DNA of 7,125 bases. Source: Ekhidna sp. (GTDB taxonomy: Bacteria; Bacteroidota; Bacteroidia; Cytophagales; Cyclobacteriaceae). Below are positions 1 through 6,419 of the stretch, piece by piece. The stretch is from the NCBI GenBank assembly GCA_013214445.1, contig JABSPG010000197.1, positions 1 through 7,125 on the forward strand. Reading direction: 5' to 3'. Positions within the stretch are counted from its first letter, which is position 1; the number at the start of each line of letters is the position of its first letter. The notes below the pieces were generated by a model. The model saw only the letters and a program-made list of their open reading frames with translations, was not told where the DNA came from and did no database searches. Made by a program: the position numbers and the translations under genes.

Positions 1-651
1 TTCCCCTTCAAAAACTTGTCTATTTTCGGTGGATGCCAAATGATGTACAAAATCAAGAAAGAAGTTTTTATACTCTTTAAAGAAATTTTGTGAGACAGGT
101 TCCACATTAAAAGCCTCAAAGAAATCTTCTAGCTTAAATGCAGATTGTTTAAGGTTGAACAATCGCTCAAGTGCTGTTCTGTGATGTTCTGAGGTACCAA
201 AAATGTAGGTGTATTTCTTAGGAGCTGTTTCAATACCCTCTACCTCATCAAAAAAGTCACTTGCACCATGTTTACTAATAAACGAGAATCGCCATTCTTG
301 AGGCATATTACCATTATAATAGTAGGTAGAGATGGCTCCACTAAAGGCATCTTTAAGTATGTGACTTTTTATTAGCTCATTAACTCCTACTCTATTGTAT
401 TCGATTCGCACCTTTTCCTGAAGCTCAATCTCAAATATGGGTAGGACGATATTATCTGTGGTGGTAACCGTTCCTAATTGTACTAGCCTCCTAACTATCT
501 CGGTTTGCTTCTTTGAAGAAAGAGAAACCTCCTTTGGCTCTACATAAATAGTTAAGGGATTGTCCTGACCTGTCAAGAACTGCAATGTCTTAATCCAAAG
601 ATTCCTTTGGTAAGGTTGTTGCAATATATTTTTAAGCTCGTTTCTTTCCAT
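1..651 (-). CDS. Eco57I-type DNA methyltransferase / restriction enzyme, N-terminal part (runs off left edge)
   Basis: The first 217 codons are in the window, from ATG at 651-649, and the frame is still open at base 1. The protein begins MERNELKNILQQPYQRN. Recognisable blocks are W120-R-F-S-F124, K146-Y-T-Y-I-F-G152 followed by R158-T-A-L-E-R-L164, and F181-N-V-E-P-V-S187 leading into F190-F-K-E-Y194. I recognise this series from the N-terminal region of large single-chain Eco57I-class (type IIG/ISP-like) adenine methyltransferases in Bacteroidota. The catalytic S-adenosylmethionine and NPPY motifs would lie downstream, outside the window, so the methyltransferase call is inference. The ATG abuts the helicase stop codon with no gap (TAAATG) and no Shine-Dalgarno sequence, which implies translation coupled to the helicase. 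Its expected role is sequence recognition and self-modification for the module. Whether it also carries a nuclease domain cannot be seen. Confidence 0.75.
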   Translation of the reverse strand, partial: MERNELKNILQQPYQRNLWIKTLQFLTGQDNPLTIYVEPKEVSLSSKKQTEIVRRLVQLGTVTTTDNIVLPIFEIELQEKVRIEYNRVGVNELIKSHILKDAFSGAISTYYYNGNMPQEWRFSFISKHGASDFFDEVEGIETAPKKYTYIFGTSEHHRTALERLFNLKQSAFKLEDFFEAFNVEPVSQNFFKEYKNFFLDFVHHLASTENRQVFEGE

Positions 652-3600
652 TTAAGCAAATGTTTCAGTCAGTACAATTTTTGGTTCTTCGAATTTTGCT
701 TTTGCCTTTTCTTCTTCGTCAAACTTCAGTGCATCCATTCGGGCAATCTGCTTAATTGGATAGCGATTCATGATCGTATTCAAATCATTGATGATTTTAG
801 GAAGCGGCATTTTCTTCTTTTTCTGTTTAGCGGCCAAACTTGAAATTTCAGTTCTAAATTTTCTAAAAACCCCCATGTATATGATCTTCAAAGCTGCTTT
901 CAACATATATTCAAAATCATCTGATATTTCTTGAGGAAAATTGCGTTTTAGGTCAATTATTGCTTTCAAAAACATTACAGAATTTCTTTCCTGTACAGAC
1001 AAATTACCTGTGTCAAATTCCTCAATCGAATACACTGTATTGTATACAGACTTGAACTGAGAGATTGCTGTCTGTACTGATTCAAAGTGATGTTCATCCA
1101 GCTCAAGCTTCTCAGGTTTTTCCTTCTTATCAGCTTCAAAGAGCTTAGCCGCTTGCACAAATGTTATTTCAGTACAGTTTTGACCTTTAGTTAGGTAAAA
1201 ACCTTCTTTCATCGTATTCCGGAGATAGCAGAGCGATGTTTCCTCAATGCTTTGACCTACAACCATAAGTGCTTCTTTTTTCTTCGTGTTGGCAAGCCTA
1301 CTCACTCTGGACTTAACTGGTAGATTTTTCAGCCTCAGGTATTCTTTAGGCTCATTGTGGTATAATTCTCTTATCAATTCAAGGTAATGCAATCGCTCAT
1401 CCACTTCTTCTTTGGGTTGAAGCTCACCTAGAATGTTATCTATCATTTCCTCCTGATCTGAGTAAATCTTACTGTCTTCACCAAATGCAGAATGAAACCC
1501 TTGCAGTTTCTTAAGCGCCTTTTCGTTAAGCTCAATCAATTCATTGGATTGAGATGTAGGGTAGAAATTGAAAATCAAAATCTTCTCCGCTTTGGTGCCT
1601 ATCCTATTCACTCTACCTATTCGCTGCATCAACCGTGTGGCGTTCCAAGGAATATCGTAGTTGAGTATTACGTTGCTCCTATGAAGGTTAATCCCTTCTG
1701 CCAATACTTCAGTGGTGATGATGATATTGAATTCATTCTCTTGCTTATCAGGGTAGTTTGCATCAAAGTTTCTTCGAATGGTTTTAAATCGAATTTTGTG
1801 ATTAGCTGCACTTATTGCCAAGACGTCTTTTCTACCTCTATTTTCAAGTTCACTTGCGAGGTAGTTTACAGTCTCTTTTGATTCAGAAAAAATGACAAGC
1901 TTCTTTTCAATATTTTCTTTGCTTAAAAACGTGTTTTCTAGCTCATTTAAGAACTTTTCAATCTTTGGGTCATTTTGTATTTTTTCCCATCTCTGAAATA
2001 GCTGAGATAGCACTTCTTGATCCTCTTTTAAGCCTTCAAGAAATTCAGGAGCAAAGTCTGATGCTTTATAAATCGCGTTATTGGGAGAGGACTCATTTAG
2101 CTCATTGATTTTATTTTCGATCTCGTCCTCTTTGCCTTCATCATAGAACTTATTGATGTCCAAGTCTGGGGCTACAAATACCTTATCATTTTCAAACATC
2201 TCAATCATACGCTGATTTGATATATGAAAGCGTTTCAGAGAACTTTTAAAGGCATAAAAACTACTTTCCAATCGTTTTACCAATTGGGTCTTCATGATCA
2301 TTGCCAGTTGCCTAGAGATTAGACCTGAGTTTTCATATAGTTCTTGATGTTCTTCATTGATAAATTCAATAGCTCTATATCTGAAATATCCTATGTTGTC
2401 AATTAGACTAAGAACCGTTTCATAAAACAAAGTATTTAACTCGGCATCAAAAGCATATTCTATCTTCTGTGGTTCTTTTATTTCTGGAAAGGACATACCC
2501 TGTTCCTTTACATCATCGCTATATCGTTTAATCTTTTGGATATCCGCCCTGGTTCTCCTTATAACCAGTTCTGTAAATACCTTATCCCTAATAGGCTCAT
2601 AAATGGATTTTACCTTCTCGACGAGCTTTTTGTGATCCTTAATTTTGTAAAGCTGTTTATACTCTTCAATTCTAGTTGAGAAGAATGATTGAAGGTTTGG
2701 AACCCCTTCAATTGTGGATTTTCTTGAATCTTGGAAGAGATAAATTTGATTCGCTATATCCTCAGGTTTGTTGTTTAATGGTGTAGCCGATATCAACAGC
2801 ACTTTTTTCTTTCGATTAATATCGTTACCCACCGTCAATCTGGGAGTTTTACAAATCAATTCCAGTAGTCCGTACATATTAGAACTACTAGTTCTGAACT
2901 TGTGTGATTCATCAATTACTATTAGGTCATATTCTTCTGGGTTATTGTAATTGAAATTGTCAGGATCTATGATCTTGTGCAAGCTACCATTGGAGACAAA
3001 CTGAATATAATTCGTTAAGCCAAAGTCTTTAATTGTATTCTTCCAGTTTGTTTCTAAGGCGTTAGGATATACTACAAGAACTTTGGTACTATGTCCATTT
3101 TTCTCGATGTACTTTTTGATAACACGTGACGCAACTACTGTCTTACCAAGACCGACAACATCCGCTAGTATGAAACCATTGTGCTTCATTAGCTTATTGA
3201 AACCTTCTACAACCGCGTCAGCTTGATATTGTAGATTAGAATATCCATCCGGTAAATCCTTATTCGAAATTTTGTCTCGTATGATTGAATCTCCAAAGTA
3301 TTCTATGAGCATTTTTATATACAGCTCATACGGAGTTATTTCATCATTTAGGTAAGTACGTTTCTTAAGTTGTTTAATATCTACTGGAAGAACCTCAGTT
3401 GACTGTTTCCAGATTTCTTCAAATTCATCCGTTGCAAACTTTACATCTTCATAGTCTTTTAACAGAACATTGAATTCATAATTTGGAACTGCCTTGGTTC
3501 CTAAACCAGCATCTGTAAGATTGGAAGATCCTGTTATTACACTGCCATTGGTATGGGGATTAAATGGCTCAGGTCTAAAGATGTAAATTTTCGCATGGTT

Positions 3601-3996
3601 AATAAACTCTTTGTTTCCATTGGCTCTAATGACCACTTTTTGAGTGATAATGTCATCAATAAATTGAATAACTCCTTTTTCAATATCTGCGCTATAGGCT
3701 GCATTAGAAATATCTTCTGCAACTGACGAAATAAATCCGTCTTTAGTCCTTTTAGTATCTTCAAGGTATAGCTGTCCCATTCGCTTTGCGTGAGCAGCCA
3801 ATTCATCAACATTAATCCCAACTAGTATTCTAATTTGCGGTACATTCTCTAGCAGAGGCCTAACCTTGAAATAACCAGATGCTCTGAAATAGCCAATTAA
3901 CGCATCGAAATAGTGAATCTCTTGATGCTCAAAAATTCCCTTGAGCTTGTTAAAGAGGCTATTCTCATCTTTGTTGGTGAAAAACTTGGTGCTCAT
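652..3996 (-). CDS. PLD nuclease-SF2/SNF2 helicase fusion, restriction-type translocase
   Basis: This 1114-aa protein has a complete frame. Residues about 1-200 form a phospholipase D-like nuclease domain with H134-A-K136 and, about 20 residues later, G156-S-S-N-L-T161, as in the PLDc_2 family. A superfamily 2 helicase core follows: LQYQ at 255-258, Walker A D279-V-V-G-L-G-K285-T286, Walker B D362-E-S-H365, motif III S403-A-T-P406, an SNF2-like segment with R480-R-T-R-A-D485, motif IV around 701-714, motif V T761-T-E-V-L-A-E-G-I-N770, and motif VI Q791-R-I-G-R-V-N-R798. The C-terminal ~240 residues are not recognised and include a lysine-rich patch at 1057-1062. Only one HxK half-site is visible, so a PLD active site would need dimerisation, as is known for single-motif PLD nucleases such as BfiI. 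The start overlaps the upstream regulator stop as ATGA. I infer ATP-driven translocation along DNA coupled to cleavage, in partnership with the downstream methyltransferase. A non-defence repair helicase is a less likely alternative. Confidence 0.9.
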   Translation of the reverse strand: MSTKFFTNKDENSLFNKLKGIFEHQEIHYFDALIGYFRASGYFKVRPLLENVPQIRILVGINVDELAAHAKRMGQLYLEDTKRTKDGFISSVAEDISNAAYSADIEKGVIQFIDDIITQKVVIRANGNKEFINHAKIYIFRPEPFNPHTNGSVITGSSNLTDAGLGTKAVPNYEFNVLLKDYEDVKFATDEFEEIWKQSTEVLPVDIKQLKKRTYLNDEITPYELYIKMLIEYFGDSIIRDKISNKDLPDGYSNLQYQADAVVEGFNKLMKHNGFILADVVGLGKTVVASRVIKKYIEKNGHSTKVLVVYPNALETNWKNTIKDFGLTNYIQFVSNGSLHKIIDPDNFNYNNPEEYDLIVIDESHKFRTSSSNMYGLLELICKTPRLTVGNDINRKKKVLLISATPLNNKPEDIANQIYLFQDSRKSTIEGVPNLQSFFSTRIEEYKQLYKIKDHKKLVEKVKSIYEPIRDKVFTELVIRRTRADIQKIKRYSDDVKEQGMSFPEIKEPQKIEYAFDAELNTLFYETVLSLIDNIGYFRYRAIEFINEEHQELYENSGLISRQLAMIMKTQLVKRLESSFYAFKSSLKRFHISNQRMIEMFENDKVFVAPDLDINKFYDEGKEDEIENKINELNESSPNNAIYKASDFAPEFLEGLKEDQEVLSQLFQRWEKIQNDPKIEKFLNELENTFLSKENIEKKLVIFSESKETVNYLASELENRGRKDVLAISAANHKIRFKTIRRNFDANYPDKQENEFNIIITTEVLAEGINLHRSNVILNYDIPWNATRLMQRIGRVNRIGTKAEKILIFNFYPTSQSNELIELNEKALKKLQGFHSAFGEDSKIYSDQEEMIDNILGELQPKEEVDERLHYLELIRELYHNEPKEYLRLKNLPVKSRVSRLANTKKKEALMVVGQSIEETSLCYLRNTMKEGFYLTKGQNCTEITFVQAAKLFEADKKEKPEKLELDEHHFESVQTAISQFKSVYNTVYSIEEFDTGNLSVQERNSVMFLKAIIDLKRNFPQEISDDFEYMLKAALKIIYMGVFRKFRTEISSLAAKQKKKKMPLPKIINDLNTIMNRYPIKQIARMDALKFDEEEKAKAKFEEPKIVLTETFA

Positions 3997-4193
3997 TTAC
4001 CTGCCTCTTTTTCGATTAACAAATCTTTTACACTTACCTCAAGTATATCAGCTATGGAATATAGGTCTTCCAGACTCGGTTGTCGCCTGTTCTGAACATA
4101 GCTGTTTACCATATTGTAACTTTTTCCTAGCTTTTCGGCTAACCAAGTTTGTTTAATTCCTTTGGAATCAAGGACTTCCTTAATCCTGTTCAT
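3993..4193 (-). CDS. XRE-family (Cro/C1, C-protein-like) transcriptional regulator
   Basis: This is a 66-aa protein made of a single helix-turn-helix domain. The HTH spans about residues 15-36: Q15-T-W-L-A-E-K-L-G23 is the first helix and turn, and S25-Y-N-M-V-N-S-Y32 is the likely recognition helix. It ends with the typical L41-E-D-L-Y-S-I-A48 and V53-S-V-K-D-L-L59 helices. The length and the N-R-R-Q-P-S block (35-40) match small regulators that sit ahead of restriction-modification operons in Bacteroidota. The ATG at 4193-4191 is preceded by an A-rich leader (AGTAAATG) without a Shine-Dalgarno sequence. The stop codon overlaps the helicase start by 4 bp (ATGA), so the two are translationally coupled. 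The palindromes just upstream (4209-4218 and 4233-4267) make autoregulation the obvious inference. Confidence 0.88.
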   Translation of the reverse strand: MNRIKEVLDSKGIKQTWLAEKLGKSYNMVNSYVQNRRQPSLEDLYSIADILEVSVKDLLIEKEAGK

Positions 4194-4208
4194 TTACTGT
4201 TCGAATGA

Positions 4209-4218
4209 TGGACGTCCA
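4209..4218. promoter_or_regulatory. Perfect 10-bp palindrome, candidate second operator
   Basis: TGGACGTCCA is a perfect palindrome lying 15 bp upstream of the XRE start codon, between it and the longer palindrome at 4233-4267. Its position in the leader or near the transcription start suits a repressor site. The half-site differs from that of the longer palindrome, so the same protein may not bind both. Confidence 0.35.
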
Positions 4219-4230
4219 AGATAACGAAAT

Positions 4231-4238
4231 GAAATATA
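4231..4238 (-). promoter_or_regulatory. Weak candidate -7 box for the XRE-helicase-methyltransferase operon
   Basis: On the minus strand this reads TATATTTC, one base off the Bacteroidota -7 element TAnnTTTG, and it lies 37 bp before the XRE ATG. No good -33 TTTG is found about 19-20 bp upstream. Nearby alternatives are TATCTTGG at 4223-4216 (also one mismatch) and a TATAAT at 4270-4265. A promoter must exist in this region, but which box is used is unclear. Confidence 0.3.
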
Positions 4239-4267
4239 TTTATCTCACTGAATGAGATATAAATATT
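4233..4267. promoter_or_regulatory. Long imperfect palindrome, candidate operator for the XRE regulator
   Basis: The core is a perfect 7-bp inverted repeat, TATCTCA (4241-4247) and TGAGATA (4253-4259), separated by CTGAA. The symmetry continues outwards: of the 15 base pairs between 4233-4247 and 4253-4267, 13 are complementary. It lies 40-74 bp upstream of the XRE start and overlaps or adjoins every plausible promoter box, as expected for an autoregulatory site. Binding by the XRE protein is inference. Confidence 0.55.
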
Positions 4268-4346
4268 ATATGGAGTGAATAATTGGCCAACACAAGAGCC
4301 ACACACATTTGTCATCCGCGCAAGCCCTAGCTAAACCAAGGATGCC

Positions 4347-4404
4347 AAAAGAGTGCGTCTCTCCCACCCTAAAGAAAAACTCTTTTCTCCCCCCTCTTAA
4401 AAGA
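4347..4404. repeat. Overlapping inverted repeats in a pyrimidine-rich tract
   Basis: AAAAGAGT (4347-4354) is perfectly complementary to ACTCTTTT (4379-4386). The TCTTTT part of that arm (4381-4386) can alternatively pair with AAAAGA at 4399-4404, so two mutually exclusive hairpins are possible. Read on the minus strand, the second hairpin is followed by GTTTTTC, which gives it the look of a weak terminator for the lipoprotein transcript. The stem is AT-rich, so this is not secure. Confidence 0.3.
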
Positions 4405-4450
4405 AAAATGATTAGTCCCTCCCCTCAATCCCTAAGCTACATTAACATAA

Positions 4451-4520
4451 CGCAGGACAGGCTCAAGGCCAGCGCATGAGCCCTGGTCGGGCACCCCGCT
4501 ATTCTGTCAGGCCGTCCAGC
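4451..4520. other. GC-rich structured block downstream of the lipoprotein gene
   Basis: 48 of these 70 bases are G or C, in a window that is otherwise AT-rich. It includes the inverted repeat GGCTCA (4460-4465) / TGAGCC (4477-4482) and a short CGGG/CCCG hairpin (4488-4498). There is no T-run on either side, so it is not a standard intrinsic terminator. It resembles the GC-rich intergenic repeats seen in many Bacteroidota genomes, but I cannot assign it to a named family. Confidence 0.4.
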
Positions 4521-4538
4521 CTATGCTTAGATTAGATT

Positions 4539-5441
4539 CTATTTGGGTCTAAGACTTTCAATTACCTCTGTGCTGACCCAATAGATATCTGCAAGACCAG
4601 GCTCAATGGCTCTTTCATCTCTCCCAAAAAACAAATACTTACCGTCAGGACTGATGGTTGGCGTTTTTTCAGAAAAAGTACTGTTCACGGAAGCCCCAAG
4701 ATTAATTGCATCTGACCAATTTCCTTCCTTGGTTTTGAAATAGACATAAATATCATTATCCTGTCTATTTTCTTCTTCCGTATTCCGTGCTGTGACCAAT
4801 AGATAATCGTCATTTGGTGAAACAAAAGCGTGATGCCCCCAACTAATGAGCACCTCTTGGGGATCTATGAAACGCCCATCCCGATACGTAGCAGCGTAGG
4901 TTTTAAAGTCAGATAAATTGAAATAATACAGGTTCCTGTTTTTACCATGATTAGCAAAGAATACTTTGTCATCATTTATAGTAGATTCTAGTAGCGTTGC
5001 ATTACTCCAATTCTTCTCTAATTTGTTGACAACCCATATTCGCTCATCTGAAAACGTGGAGTCAAAGGCAGTAAAATAAAGACGAGTACCATCAGGACTT
5101 ACGAATGGATGCATTTCTTCCAATTTATGTCCTTTCGTGAAATTGGCTCTTTCAATGGGTGTCCAGGAATCACCCTCAAGTTTGGAGAAATAGATTTGAG
5201 AGGCATCACCTTCACCTTTAGCTTCAAAATATACCTCTCGTAAATCCGGAGAAAATGAAATAGTACTCTCAAATCTTTCATTAATTGATACCAAGCCGGG
5301 TGCAAAAATTTTAGGAGTTAATCCAGGAGGTTCTTGATCAAGGTAGAGCTTCTCCCCTTTTGCGTTTGATTGATCAGTGTTGCACCCATTGAGAATGAGG
5401 AACATTAGCATGGCGAAACATAAAACTACCTGGCTTTTCAT
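4539..5441 (-). CDS. TolB/PD40-type beta-propeller lipoprotein
   Basis: This 300-aa protein is predicted to be exported and lipid-anchored. A hydrophobic signal (residues 4-17) runs into the lipobox L17-N-G-C20, with C20 as the acylated residue. The mature part carries repeated PD40/WD40-like blades, each built on an S-P-D/N core followed by a strand ending in an aromatic or hydrophobic patch: S64-P-D66 to Y71-F72, S115-P-D-G118 to Y122-F123, S208-P-N210 to L214-L215, and S264-P-D-G267 to F271-F272. Sequences such as D230-I-Y-V-Y and D285-I-Y-W lie between blades. Proteins of this kind in Bacteroidota are usually envelope proteins of unknown ligand, and no catalytic residues are evident. It lies 24 bp after the DoxX-like gene and is probably the last gene of that operon. 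The ATG at 5441 has the leader TAGTAAATG. Confidence 0.88.
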   Translation of the reverse strand: MKSQVVLCFAMLMFLILNGCNTDQSNAKGEKLYLDQEPPGLTPKIFAPGLVSINERFESTISFSPDLREVYFEAKGEGDASQIYFSKLEGDSWTPIERANFTKGHKLEEMHPFVSPDGTRLYFTAFDSTFSDERIWVVNKLEKNWSNATLLESTINDDKVFFANHGKNRNLYYFNLSDFKTYAATYRDGRFIDPQEVLISWGHHAFVSPNDDYLLVTARNTEEENRQDNDIYVYFKTKEGNWSDAINLGASVNSTFSEKTPTISPDGKYLFFGRDERAIEPGLADIYWVSTEVIESLRPK

Positions 5442-5465
5442 TTACTATAATGCTCTGATGTATTG

Positions 5466-5918
5466 TTAGACTTTAATAGCAGATAAATACGTCCACATGA
5501 GAAATAAGATTTGCAGCGGTATTCTAAACCATAAATAGGAAAGACCCGGACCGTCGAATGTTGCCTTTTGAAAATTCACATAATGCATGGCAGCATACAC
5601 ATTACCAGGCAGCATCAATAGCAAAAAGACGATTAGCGTCCATCCGCTTATGAGCTGGAATCTAGGTATAAGCAAGCCAATGGCTAGCACTATTTCAAAA
5701 ACTCCTGTGAGATAAATGATAGGTATTCTAAAAGGAACAAATGGCGGAATCATCATGGACATTCCTTTGGTAAAGGCAAAATGTCCAATGGCCGTAAAAC
5801 ATAGCATGACTGACATAGCGACTCTTCCAGATAGCGTAAAGTTATAGGTGCCGCTGATGATTTTGATAGCAACAAGAGTGATCACGAATACAATTGACAA
5901 TACGATAAGTGGTTTCAT
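5466..5918 (-). CDS. DoxX-like family integral membrane protein
   Basis: This 150-aa protein has four predicted membrane segments, at about residues 4-22, 33-49, 65-85 and 90-110, plus a C-terminal hydrophobic stretch at 131-148. Family-type landmarks are G45-H46-F47 near the end of the second helix, I57-P-P-F-V-P-F63, Y69-L-T-G-V-F-E75 with I80-G-L-L-I-P85 in the third helix, and P104-G-N-V-Y-A109 closing the fourth. This matches the short DoxX-like (DoxX_2) proteins, which have been linked loosely to redox or thiosulfate metabolism but whose function is mostly unknown. The start codon lies 2 bp after the stop of the DUF2141 gene (TAA-TC-ATG), so the two are almost certainly co-translated. 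Confidence 0.88.
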   Translation of the reverse strand: MKPLIVLSIVFVITLVAIKIISGTYNFTLSGRVAMSVMLCFTAIGHFAFTKGMSMMIPPFVPFRIPIIYLTGVFEIVLAIGLLIPRFQLISGWTLIVFLLLMLPGNVYAAMHYVNFQKATFDGPGLSYLWFRIPLQILFLMWTYLSAIKV

Positions 5919-5920
5919 GA

Positions 5921-6355
5921 TTATTTCAATTTGATGGACACTACTTTTTTCTCATTACTCAATGTAAAGGCTGATTCCTCAAAGGTTGCTGGCCTAAATG
6001 CGGGTAGCACATTATTAGAAAATCCATATTTTTCTTTGGGTATACCAAATACGTTCTTGTCTAATAGGTAATCATTATCCTCATCTAGAAAAACAGCAAT
6101 GGCATAGTTCCCGTCAGGTATTTTGTCAAACGTTACTGTAACTTCTGATAGATTGGTGACATCAATTTCTTTTCTATAGATGGCCTTATCGTTAATTCGG
6201 AAATCGTCGGCATTATTATACCAACCGATGTATAATGTACCTTTTACATTTTCAAGATTTGACACCTTGACCATTTGTCTGGTCTCCTGGCTGTAGCACT
6301 CCAAAAATGGAAGCAGTCCCGCCATGAGTACGAGTAGTATTTTGTTCTTTTTCAT
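5921..6355 (-). CDS. DUF2141 family secreted protein
   Basis: This 144-aa protein has an N-terminal signal peptide: K2-K-N-K5, a hydrophobic core at 6-18, and probable cleavage near S22/Q23. C20 lacks a lipobox context (F17-L-E-C20), so periplasmic or secreted rather than lipidated is more likely. The mature domain shows the DUF2141 signature: G39-T-L-Y-I-G44 early, G82-N-Y-A-I-A-V-F89 followed by D91-E-D-N-D95, then F103-G-I-P-K-E108, Y110-G-F-S-N-N115 and the A119-F-R-P-A-T-F125 block. The fold is expected to be a small beta sandwich, and the biochemical function of the family is unknown. Its start codon lies inside an arm of an 11-bp inverted repeat (6351-6361), and a promoter candidate sits just upstream. 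Confidence 0.88.
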   Translation of the reverse strand: MKKNKILLVLMAGLLPFLECYSQETRQMVKVSNLENVKGTLYIGWYNNADDFRINDKAIYRKEIDVTNLSEVTVTFDKIPDGNYAIAVFLDEDNDYLLDKNVFGIPKEKYGFSNNVLPAFRPATFEESAFTLSNEKKVVSIKLK

Positions 6356-6413
6356 TGTTTCATCATTTGATTATGGATCAAAATTAGAGGCGCCCATAGG
6401 TCGAAACAATGAA
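6351..6413. repeat. Perfect 11-bp inverted repeat spanning the DUF2141 start codon
   Basis: TTCATTGTTTC (6351-6361) and GAAACAATGAA (6403-6413) are exact reverse complements separated by 41 bp. On the minus strand the downstream arm contains the DUF2141 ATG (6355-6353). The other arm lies between the crp-like stop codon and the promoter candidate and includes its -33 element (6410-6407). No U-run follows, so this is not a normal terminator. Confidence 0.7.
6379..6410 (-). promoter_or_regulatory. Candidate Bacteroidota-type promoter for the DUF2141-DoxX-lipoprotein genes
   Basis: On the minus strand TAATTTTG (6386-6379) matches the -7 consensus TAnnTTTG exactly. ATTG (6410-6407), close to the -33 TTTG, lies 20 bp upstream. 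Transcription would begin around 6373, giving a leader of roughly 18-20 bases. This suggests the three envelope genes can be expressed independently of the regulator gene ahead of them. Confidence 0.45.
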
Positions 6414-6419
6414 CCTGGG

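Larger units (their letters stand above)
4194..4538. other. Non-coding boundary between the lipoprotein operon and the defence module
   Basis: I see no convincing gene here on either strand. From right to left it holds a GC-rich block (about 4451-4520), a stretch around 4361-4438 that is pyrimidine-rich on the plus strand with overlapping inverted repeats, a neutral stretch (about 4285-4345), and an AT-rich control region (4201-4270) ahead of the XRE gene. The composition changes sharply within a few hundred bases. Both flanking genes point the same way, so the spacer must hold the 3' end of the lipoprotein transcript and the promoter of the XRE-helicase operon. It also marks the junction between housekeeping-like and accessory genes. 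Confidence 0.6.

Noticed and set aside
607..843. Plus-strand 78-codon frame across the helicase/methyltransferase junction
   Set aside because: It is antisense to two well-supported coding regions and is phenylalanine/cysteine-rich, typical of a shadow frame.
1492..1881. A 129-codon plus-strand open frame inside the helicase gene
   Set aside because: It lies antisense to conserved helicase motifs IV-VI, has no recognisable domain, and its composition is what the complement of a coding sequence gives.
3537..3821. Minus-strand 94-codon frame overlapping the PLD domain
   Set aside because: It overlaps the PLD domain of the helicase in another frame. The helicase frame carries the HxK and GSSN motifs; this one has none.
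652..4193. Canonical DISARM or BREX system
   Set aside because: No DUF1998 (DrmB), PglZ, BrxC or BrxL-like protein is present, and the PLD domain is fused to the helicase instead of encoded separately as DrmC. The missing genes could lie outside the window, but the visible order does not fit.
4441..4530. Integron attC site or tRNA-like element
   Set aside because: The GC-rich block lacks paired RYYYAAC/GTTRRRY core sites and cannot be folded into a cloverleaf from what I can see.
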